Position numbers and translations under genes: made by a program. Below are positions 1-7,479 of a stretch of DNA of 64,000 bases, in pieces. The stretch's first letter is position 1. Every line of letters begins with the position of its first letter. Below the pieces are notes generated by a model. That model was not told the DNA's origin, made no database searches, and saw only the letters and a list, made by a program, of their open reading frames with translations. This DNA comes from Patagioenas fasciata (taxonomy: Eukaryota > Chordata > Aves > Columbiformes > Columbidae): positions 6,293,488 to 6,357,487 of the forward strand of contig NC_092559.1 of NCBI RefSeq assembly GCF_037038585.1, in the 5' to 3' direction.

Positions 1-27
1 CTCGTTTCAGAATATTTACAGTGGGCT

Positions 28-1461
28 TTGCAGAACTCCTTACCTTTTCAGATTGCGCTATTAGATTCTCAAGCTTTAATTAAGACATTTTCCCCTCCAC
101 ACAAGTTAATGTCAGTTTTGAATATGGGATCAATGGAGGAGGGTCCCCCTCTTCTCTCAGAATTTCCTGTTAAAGGACCCACAGTGTTCACTGACGCAGG
201 GGGTAAAATGCAGAAAGCAGCAATTACATGGAAAACAGATGGAAAATGGCACGATGTGATACTAACTGACCTGAAAGGATCAACTCAGCATTTGGAACTC
301 AGGGCTGTAATAGAAGTGTTTATCAGATTTGCTCATAGCCCAGTGAATATTGTTTGCGATTCTTTGTATGTGGTAGGTGTGGTAGCTCGCATTGAAAGAT
401 CATTGCTCAAAGAGGTTCAGGATGCACAACTGATGTCTTTGTTCAAGCAACTATGGTTGTTGGTCGAAGAGAGACAACACCGATACTTCATAACACATAT
501 CCGTAGTCATCTGACAATTCAAGGCGATTTAGCTGAAGGAAACCGCCGAGCTGATTTTCTTGTATCTCCTGCCTGGGTTCCACCTCCAGTAGATAGGTTT
601 GGGCAAGCAGTACGCTCTCATAGTTTCCTCCATCAGTCTGCTCAGGTCTTACAGCGGCAATTTTCATTGTCCGAAAGTGAAGCCCGAGGTATTGTTAAAA
701 GTTGTGCAGATTGTCAGCGCATCTCAGTAGGGCTGGGTGCAGGAGTCAATCCAAGAGGATTAGGAGCCTTGGAATTGTGGCAAATGGACGTCACACATGT
801 CCCTGAATTTGGCAGGCTGAAGTATGTGCATATGTCTATTGATACATATTCTTTCGCCATATGGGCCACTGCTCAGACTGGTGAAACTAGTTCACATGTG
901 CAACGACATTTACGTTCTGCTTTTGCAGCTTTGGGAGTTCCTGCACAGGTCAAGACAGACAACGCACCTGGTTATATCGCCAAAGCTACTGCCACCTTTT
1001 TTCAGTTGTGGGGTGTTAAGCACATTACAGGGATACCAAATTCTCCTACTGGTCAGGCCTTGGTAGAAAGGATGAATCGAACTCTCAAGCATCAGCTTGA
1101 CAAACAAAAAGGGGGAACTGACTGTACTACTCCACATGACAGACTAAGCAAAGCATTATATGTCTTGAACTTTTTACGCCTTCCGCAAGGGTTCGACATT
1201 CCACCTATGATTCGTCATGGAACAAGCTTAAAAGGACACTTGACAGACCTTAGAGAAAATCAATGTCAGGTCAAAATACGCAATGGAGTTACTGGTGAAT
1301 GGGAGGGTCCTTTCCAATTAATAACTTGGGGAAAGGGTTATGCTTGTGTCATTACAGACCAAGGATCAAAATGGATTCCTGCGAAATGGATCAAGCCATG
1401 GCTGAATAAAGACAACAAAGATTCCACAGATGCAGAAGGACAGGAGGGAGATAAGTTGTGA
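28..1461 (+). CDS. pol: ERV pol fragment: RNase H and integrase
   Basis: This 477-codon frame encodes the C-terminal part of a retroviral Pol polyprotein. An RNase H domain covers roughly residues 50-175, with acidic residues in FTDAGG, LELRAVIEV and VCDSLY. Integrase follows: an HHCC zinc-binding region (about 200-230), then a DDE core with the aspartates of QMDVTH and KTDNAPGY and the glutamate of ALVERMNRTLK, and an SH3-like tail with paired tryptophans near 450. The order and spelling are those of betaretrovirus/ERVK elements. The start codon given is simply the first ATG, since the true polyprotein begins outside the window. It is treated here as part of a fossil element, not a host gene. 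Confidence 0.85.
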   Translation: MQNSLPFQIALLDSQALIKTFSPPHKLMSVLNMGSMEEGPPLLSEFPVKGPTVFTDAGGKMQKAAITWKTDGKWHDVILTDLKGSTQHLELRAVIEVFIRFAHSPVNIVCDSLYVVGVVARIERSLLKEVQDAQLMSLFKQLWLLVEERQHRYFITHIRSHLTIQGDLAEGNRRADFLVSPAWVPPPVDRFGQAVRSHSFLHQSAQVLQRQFSLSESEARGIVKSCADCQRISVGLGAGVNPRGLGALELWQMDVTHVPEFGRLKYVHMSIDTYSFAIWATAQTGETSSHVQRHLRSAFAALGVPAQVKTDNAPGYIAKATATFFQLWGVKHITGIPNSPTGQALVERMNRTLKHQLDKQKGGTDCTTPHDRLSKALYVLNFLRLPQGFDIPPMIRHGTSLKGHLTDLRENQCQVKIRNGVTGEWEGPFQLITWGKGYACVITDQGSKWIPAKWIKPWLNKDNKDSTDAEGQEGDKL

Positions 1462-2153
1462 GAATTGTCTCAAATGTAAACCATGAATTCTTATTCAGTG
1501 TTATAGATGCTCTTAGACCCAGTGGTCTAAAAGCTTATTAGTAAACAGATAAGGTACCTTCCATAGAGAATGCTAATTTGAACAGATAGTAAGAGTTCCA
1601 AAAGGGTGATATTACAATTAGATAATCTATGCATAGATAAGGTAAAAGTATAAGATATTTCTACCATGGTAACCTAATTTAGCAACTGGTAAGGTTTTAA
1701 AAGAGATATTAAGATTAAGCTATAGATCTTTTAAATAGGTTAATATAAGTTTTAAGATATTAATTCAATAATTAGCATATGAACAGGTTAATATAAGTTT
1801 TAAGATATTAAGTCAATAATTAGCATATGCTGATGGTATTAAGTACGTTACTCTATAAACTGCGCAGTTATAGATCTTTTAAGAATTTAAGAGAATATAT
1901 TGTATTAAGTTGTCTGACTATTCTAAAATAGTGCGTTGGTAAGGTTGTCATAAGTAGAATTAAGGTTTTATATATGATATGAAGGTTTGAGTATAAGCAG
2001 ATAGTTGTTTAATCTTATTAAGTAAGGTTTAGCTACATTATATGTAATTGTAATTATGCTGTTAATCACGTGTCCTATGTTGCAGTGTATTTCAAAGATG
2101 ATTCAGCATGCTGTTTAAGGGGCCTGACTAGTTCAAGAACAAAAAGGGGGAAT
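1462..2153 (+). other. Env-less AT-rich region of the ERV, with a tandem duplication
   Basis: About 690 AT-rich bases lie between the pol stop and the LTR. No env-like protein can be read on either strand. A unit of about 48 bp is duplicated in tandem at 1736-1830 (shared core ggttaatataagttttaag). The stretch ends in the polypurine tract aaaaaggggg (2141-2150), the usual primer site for plus-strand synthesis next to a 3' LTR. Env loss is common in retrotransposing intracellular ERVs. Confidence 0.6.
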
Positions 2154-2489
2154 TGTGAAGGGGTTTCAGTAGAAGGAGATATGTTGTTGAATTAGTCAGG
2201 CCCAAAGGAATCTCAAGGCCACTTCGAGAAACTGAGAACAGAATCTGCTGTGAGAAAGAGGGGCGTTTCTTCATTAACAGGGCCTCAGCATGGCGTGAGT
2301 CGTCGGACCTATCATCAGTGGGGCTCCAGCGTGTGGACTGCCCACGATACTCATTTAGCGAATCCATGCTTGGAGCGTGGATTCGTGATTAGAGAATAGT
2401 TGCGTATATAAGGAGACATCTGTCTGTAATAAATGGCTTTGGCGTGATTCACATTGAATCGGAGTGCTGAGTCCTTTATCGTTCCAACA
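2154..2489 (+). repeat. 3' LTR of the betaretrovirus-like ERV
   Basis: A segment of about 336 bp begins TGTGAAG just after the polypurine tract and ends in CCAACA. It contains a TATA-like tatataagg near 2405 and an AATAAA polyadenylation signal near 2429. The right boundary is sharp because recognisable antisense 28S rRNA starts at the next base. The partner 5' LTR and target-site duplication lie outside the window. Confidence 0.8.
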
Positions 2490-2811
2490 CTTCTGCTCCG
2501 CGGGAGGTTTCCGTCCTCCCTGAGCTCGCCTTAGGACACCTGCGTTACGCTTTGACAGGTGTACCGCCCCAGTCAAACTCCCCACCTGCCGCTGTCCCCG
2601 GAGCGGGTCGCGCCCGGCGCGCGCCGGGCGCTTGGCGCCAGAAGCGAGAGCCCCCCTCGGGGCTCGCCCCCCCGCCTCACCGGGTAAGTGAAAAAACGAT
2701 CAGAGTAGTGGTATTTCACCGACGGCCGGGACGCCGGCGGGCGGGTCGCCCCGCACCGCCGAGCGCGAGCCCGGCCTCCCACTTATTCTACACCTCTCAT
2801 GTCTCTTCACA
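2490..2811 (-). rRNA. 28S rRNA fragment (partial, probably pseudogene)
   Basis: Read on the minus strand, this is vertebrate 28S rRNA: the segment containing GAAATACCACTACTCTGATC, the GCGCCAAGCGCC region, GGTACACCTGTC and CCTAAGGCGAGCTCAGG. It is bounded at low coordinates by the ERV LTR and at high coordinates stops after the motif read on plus as catgtctcttcac, where unrelated GC-rich DNA begins. A few bases differ from the vertebrate sequence as I recall it, even in conserved stretches, which favours a pseudogene or a rearranged rDNA copy over a working unit. The 18S, 5.8S and the rest of 28S are not seen. Confidence 0.85.
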
Positions 2812-3231
2812 GCGCAGGCGGCGCCGTCTACCGAGCCGCTGCGGACACGGAAACTGGGCCGGCCCGGGAATTTGGAGTGGACCGGACCGGATCGCACTGC
2901 ATCGGACCGGACGGGAAAGGACCGGACCGCACCGGACCGGACCGGCGGGGCTCGGACGGACCCGGCGTCCGGCCGCGCTCGCGAGAGGGTCGACCTGCCG
3001 GGGCAGGAGGGCTGAGCGTCCTGCTGCTTTTTACGCGGCCCCCCGGCAAGTTCTCGAGGTTGAAGGGCGTGCGATACGCTGGTCGCCCCGTCCCTCTTGT
3101 CCCGACCCTAGGGTTCGGCGCCGACGTGGTGTTTTTCCTCTTCGCTGCTGAGGAGCAACGACAGAACCCGAGGGAGGGAGGGAAAGGCGGGAACAAGGAG
3201 CCGGGGGACGTTGAGGTCGGACGGTCGGAAA

Positions 3232-3278
3232 TCACACACACACACACACAGAGAAAAAAAAAAAAAAAAAAAAAAAAA
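3232..3278. repeat. Microsatellite (CA)n followed by poly-A
   Basis: A CA dinucleotide run passes directly into a run of about 25 A residues. This is simple-sequence DNA with no coding meaning. Confidence 0.9.
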
Positions 3279-3710
3279 GCGAAAACAAGGCTCTTCGCCC
3301 CGAGGGCGGCAGAGCACCGCCACGGGCCCCGGCGGAGAGGCGGTCACGGCCCCGAGCCCGTCCTGCTCTTCGAGAAGCGGCTGGATGACGGAGGCTGGGA
3401 ACGGCGGGGCGGTTGGTCCTACGCAGGGACAGGATCTGGACGCGACCGAGCGAGCCTCTCGCGGGTGGCTGCGGGACAGTGTACGCGACTCTACGAGTCG
3501 AGCTTTTCGACCCTCGCGATCCGTGCACACGCTCGGCGAGTCCGTGTCTGGAGTTTCGGGGCTCGCGCGTGGCGTGGGGATGCGGGTTTCGTGGCGGTGT
3601 TTTTTTTTTTTTGGTGGGGGTTTATTTCGGCAGGGGCGGCGGGGTCGTGGTGGTGTCGTCGTGCCCCCCACCCGCACCTGCCGCCGCCGCCGCCGTATAA
3701 TTTCACTTCG

Positions 3711-4194
3711 TCTTCCGGCTCAGACTGCACGGCGAGCACAAACATCCCCCCTCCCCGCCCGCACCCCAAAGCGCGGTCTCTCCCGCCCTCGCCTTGCCCC
3801 CCGCGGGAAGGGCCGGAGGGGGTCGGCAACTGCGCGCGCCGCGCATGCGCGCTCTCCCCGCCGCCCGGCAACCGGCCCCCTGCCCCCCGCCAGGTGCCCA
3901 ACGGTCAGTCGCTCGGAGTCAAGCCCGTCGGGCGGGCGGTCGCGGGGAGGCCAGCGCAGGAGCGTCTTGCCGATCGGCCGAGGAACCCCGCGCGCGGGTA
4001 GGCAGGGAGGCAGGCGGGCCGGGACGGGGAGACGGGGACGGGGACGCGGTGTCTCTATGCCTCCCCGGGGGGAGGCAAAGCCACTGGCGGGGTCGGTTTC
4101 TTCTTCAGCCCGCGGCCGGGGCGGGCAGCGGGCCGAGGGACCGAGCGAGCGAGCCACCGAGGAAGAAGCGCGGGAGGCGGCAGCACGGGCAGGT
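3711..4194 (+). promoter_or_regulatory. CpG-island promoter-like segment with NRF1 and ETS motifs
   Basis: The segment has an ETS-type cttccgg (3711-3719), a perfect NRF1 palindrome gcgcatgcgc (3841-3850) and many CpGs. It ends in a good splice-donor-like sequence, gggcag followed by gtgagg (junction near 4192-4193). This resembles the promoter and non-coding first exon of a housekeeping gene on the plus strand. No downstream exon could be recognised, so it may be a promoter fragment or part of rDNA spacer. Confidence 0.3.
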
Positions 4195-5110
4195 GAGGGG
4201 GTTAGGCCTCCGACAGCGGGGCTGAGAAACCGCGGGACGCCCGCGTGCCCCCCCCCCGCCCTCCGTCCACCCCCCCCGCCGTCCACCCCCGTCCACCCCG
4301 GGCACGGAGCCGGCAGGGACGCCCCGGCTTCCCGGGGGGGAGGCGAACTCGCTGGCGAAAGGCCGGGGCGGGGGGTGGGGAGGAACTCTGGGCGCGGATG
4401 GGCGGCCGGGCTCGCTGCGGCAGACTGGGGCGGGCAGGCGGTGGTTGGGGCCGGGGAAGGCCGCCGCCTGTGCTCGGTCCGTAGCCCACCGGCAACGGGT
4501 GGGGAGTTAAAAAAAAAGGGGGGGCGGGGGGGGTGTGTGTGAAGTCGGTGACAGAAACCGAAAGCGTAAATTCAAAAAAAAAAGGCGGCTGGAGAAAAGG
4601 CATACGTACGTCTACAAGCCAAACCAAACCAAAAACGAACGGTCGGTGAAAGAAAACGAAGACGTAAAACAAACAAAAAAACCACACACACACACACAAA
4701 ACCAAAAAATTGACAGATAAATAAATAAATAGTCAAAAAAGTAAAAGGAAAATAAAAAAGGCTACCCGAAGACGGGAGAATAAAGAAGAAAGGGGGAGCG
4801 GGCGGGGTGTGCGTGCCTTTTTTTTCACGGCTCTCTCGGGGTGGGGGGGGGGGGCGCGGGGACACACGCCGATCGATCCGTTAACGCGTTCATCACGCGC
4901 TGGTTACGCATTCACGCGGGCCTTCATTTTTCAGGGACTCGTCGGGAATGGCTCAAGCGGAGGCGGAAACGTCCGATACATTTCAATAAATTACAATAAA
5001 TAAAAGTTTTAAAAAAATATGTAAAACACGCGGGGAAATTGGAATACATGACCGGATTTAAATACATCAAGACCTAACGCTGCCCGCCTCAACGCCCTTC
5101 GCCCCGGTCT

Positions 5111-5640
5111 CACACACACTAGCCGCCCCCTTCCCCCACACTGCCCCCCCCCTTCCCCCACAATAGCCCACCCCACAATATCCCCCCGCACACACCCCTC
5201 CACACACACACACTAGCCCCCCCCCCAACAAGCCCCCGCACGATACCCACCGCATATACAGACCCCCCCCCGAATTCCCACCGCATATACACCCCCCCCG
5301 CATACACCCTGCCCCCCCGCCAGACACACCCCGCCCCCCCCCACAATACCCCCCCCACACACAGACACACTAGCCCCCCCCCCCAAGCCACCGTATATAC
5401 AGCGCGCCCCCCCCACCGCATATACACCACCCCCCGCCGCCAGACACACCCCGCCACCCCCACAATACCCCCCCCACAGACACACTAGCACCCCCCCCCC
5501 TCAAGCCCCCGCTCGATACTCACCGTATATACAGCGCGCCCCCCCCCCCCCCCCGCATATACACCACCCCCCCCCCGACAGACACACAATAACCCCCCGC
5601 ATACACCCTGCCCCCCACGCGCGCACACACATGCCCCCCC
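5111..5640. repeat. C-tract tandem array (poly-C blocks with CA and TATA-rich linkers)
   Basis: About 530 bp consist of runs of 7-14 cytosines separated by recurring linkers such as cacactag, ccgtatatacagcgcg, gcatatacacc and cagacacaccccgcc. The block starting with cacactag recurs near 5118, 5212, 5368 and 5483, giving an irregular higher-order period of roughly 95-155 bp. The C-rich strand could form i-motifs and the complement G-quadruplexes. Frames on the minus strand are glycine-rich translations of this repeat and are not genes. Confidence 0.85.
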
Positions 5641-6560
5641 CCCCAATCCTCGCATCTCTATCCCGTACCCGTTCAGCCACCACCACCGTGGCCCCAGCTG
5701 CGGCACTCCCCGACGGCTCCACTCCGACGGGGAGGACAGGTCTACCTCCACCCGGCTCCCCCACGTCGGGGCCGCCAGGTCTACCTCGGGATCGGGCGAG
5801 AGAAAAAAATAAGGGGGGGGGGGCGGGGAAGGGCCGGACTCCCCCGTCTACCGAGCCGCCTTCCCCGACTTTGCTCTGGGTCGGGGGACCCAGAACTGGG
5901 GGGACGCAGCAGCTCCGCGCCCCGCCCCGGGGGGCCCACAGCCCCATGTCGCAGCACTTTGCAGCCGCAGGAAAGCGCCCGGCACTTCCGGTTGATGGGC
6001 GCTCTGGTCGCGCCCACAGCCCTCGGCTGACAGACGGGGCCCTCGTTTAATGAAACGCCTGGGAGCAGAGAAGCTTCTGGAGCGCTGACCGTATACGGGC
6101 CCAGCTCGGATTCCCTTGGGCTTGACAAGGAGGCTGTGGGACCTTCCGGCGGTTTCGGTGCGGGGCTGTGGGCGGAGCGTTGTCCTCAGACTTTGGACCC
6201 TGCGGGAGCTCCCCGGGCAGAGCCCCCCCCGCCCCGCCGGCCGGTGGTTGTGTCTGCTGGGGACCCTGCGGAGCCGCCAGCTTTCGTGAGTGGGGATGTG
6301 TCTTTGGAATTGTCATTCAAAGGGTAGATGAGCACAGCTCGGCTTCAGCCAGGACGCCTCTGTGCCTTTAGTTTTTGTTTTTCCCTCACCTTCCCTCTCG
6401 TGCGGAGCGGCCCGGCCCGGGACGGGGGGTGTGGGTGTGTGTGCTGAGGGAACACCTCGTACCCAGCAGCCTGCTCCGTGCCGCTGCTCCTTGTCCCTGC
6501 ATTTATATACGATACACAAATGTAAAGCAAACGGGGGGGGTGCGTGGGAGCAGGAGCGGC
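5641..6560. other. GC-rich DNA without a recognised gene
   Basis: CpG-rich sequence follows the C-tract array, with caggtctacc words (about 5739 and 5779), an ETS-like cacttccgg near 5984 and a GC box gggcgg near 6170. No coding region could be supported. It may continue the spacer-like DNA or be upstream of the island at 6600-6950. Confidence 0.35.
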
Positions 6561-6628
6561 TGGGGGCTCCCGGGCCGGGCCTGAAGCCTGCAGCGCCTCA
6601 CGCTTTCCCGCTCCCGTTGCGCCGCCAT
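6503..6628 (-). CDS. Candidate divergent short frame (unrecognised)
   Basis: On the minus strand, ATG within CCGAAGATGGCGGCG opens a 41-codon frame beginning MAAQRERESVRRCR and rich in arginine. It is supported only by the YY1-type start context in the CpG island and could be a first-exon remnant. No splice continuation was identified. Confidence 0.15.
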   Translation of the reverse strand: MAAQRERESVRRCRLQARPGSPQPLLLPRTPPVCFTFVYRI

Positions 6629-6950
6629 CTTCGGCGCGGGCAGTGAAGCCGCCGCACTGAGGCCGTGCCTCGTGCCGCCGGGGAGGAGGGGAGCTGGTCG
6701 CTCTGGGAGCCGCTCTTGGGAAGCGGGCGGCGCACCTCGCCGAGGAGGGGAGTTAACGTCCTTCGAGTCCTCCTCCTCGGGTAGCGGCGCCGTTCGGGCG
6801 GTGGCTGATGAGGTGTCTGTCGCGGGGCGGGGAGAGCGCGGCCGCTGTGCCCTCACTAGAGATGGCGGCGGGGCGGTCTCTCGCACGGACAGGACGGCAG
6901 CCGCGGGGAGCGGCGCTCCAGCCCCTGGCGGAGCTCGCGTGGCTGGGTGA
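6600..6950. promoter_or_regulatory. Bidirectional CpG-island promoter with two YY1-type start elements
   Basis: Two YY1-like AAGATGGCGGC/GAGATGGCGGC elements point away from each other: one on minus (ATG at 6628-6626), one on plus (ATG at 6862). They lie about 235 bp apart in a CpG island with GC boxes. YY1 sites overlapping the first ATG are typical of TATA-less housekeeping promoters. Divergent placement suggests a bidirectional promoter. No known gene is recognised on either side, and ERV fossils follow within 700 bp. Confidence 0.4.
6862..6946 (+). CDS. Candidate first coding exon (unrecognised)
   Basis: ATG lies inside a YY1-like motif (gagATGGCGGCGG). The frame reads MAAGRSLARTGRQ and stays open for 28 codons plus one base, to a canonical donor (ggctgg followed by gtgagg, 6946/6947). 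The arginine/alanine-rich start could be a mitochondrial presequence, but nothing downstream is recognised. A 37-nt segment with good acceptor and donor (about 7433-7469) would quickly meet a stop if joined. Either the rest of the gene is missing or the exon is not real. Confidence 0.25.
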
Positions 6951-7478
6951 GGGGACGGGACCCCCCCTGCAGCCTCGCTGCCTGCCAGGGAACCCCCTTC
7001 CCCTTTTCCAAACCTCCCATTCCCCCTCAGCTCAACCCCCCCTTTCCCAGCCAGAGGGAACCCGTTCTCTGCCCGGCCACCCCCGTCTTGGGGTCACTTG
7101 TCCCCTGGTTCCTGAGGTTCCGCCGGGTGGGCGTGGGGCGGGTTTGGGTCGGGCTGAGCCGAGGCCCGGCTCCCGGGGGGATGCTCTGCAGGGAACACCC
7201 CCCGCCCCAGGAGCGCTGCTGCTCCAGTTTATTTTCATATTTCCCGCGCCTAGCACTGCGCCCCAGCAGTGAACCAGCAGACTGCAGGTACCGAAGGGAT
7301 CTCCTCCTCCTCCCCACCCCTTAAGGGGCGGTAATCACTGCAGGAGTAAGAAAAGGATGCTGCAGGAGTAAGAAAAGGATGCTGCAGGAGCTGGGGTTGC
7401 CTTCTACATCTGTTGTTTCTCGCTTCAGAGCTGCGCCGGGGCTGCAGGACTCTCTGGCCGTGATGGTGAGCGGAAACA
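6951..7478. other. No recognised gene; short tandem duplication at 7339-7392
   Basis: This is moderately GC-rich sequence downstream of the island. A unit of about 22 bp (tgcaggagtaagaaaaggat) is tandemly repeated between 7339 and 7392. Nothing else could be supported. Confidence 0.5.
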
Positions 7479-7479
7479 A

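Larger units (their letters stand above)
1..2489 (+). mobile_element. Betaretrovirus-like (ERVK-type) endogenous retrovirus, 3' half
   Basis: This is the 3' part of an ERV whose 5' half lies outside the window. In order it shows an RNase H-integrase pol frame (28-1461), an AT-rich stretch without recognisable env (1462-2140), a polypurine tract (2141-2150) and a 3' LTR (2154-2489). The integrase core resembles MMTV/ERVK-type integrases. The visible pol frame looks uninterrupted, so the copy may be fairly young. The 3' LTR directly abuts antisense 28S rRNA sequence. Confidence 0.85.
2812..5110. other. GC-rich spacer-like DNA with homopolymer tracts, possibly rDNA spacer
   Basis: This is extremely GC-rich, non-coding-looking DNA joined to the 28S fragment. 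It includes a ggaccgg-rich run (2876-2945), a CA/poly-A tract (3232-3278), C-runs (4245-4300) and A-rich purine DNA (4500-5000). The word gtctaccgagccg occurs near 2827 and again near 5843, suggesting shared spacer repeats. Long overlapping frames in several phases are what GC-rich DNA produces by chance. An rDNA spacer or transcribed-spacer origin is inferred from position and composition only. Confidence 0.4.

Noticed and set aside
2552-4542. Long overlapping open frames of 199, 400 and 443 codons in the GC-rich spacer
   Set aside because: Open frames occur in several phases on both strands at once, run through 28S rRNA, CA and poly-A tracts, and show no domain. They are an effect of high GC.
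5009-5947. Glycine-rich minus-strand frames up to 148 codons over the C-tract array
   Set aside because: They translate poly-G and linker repeats, overlap in all phases and have no start context.
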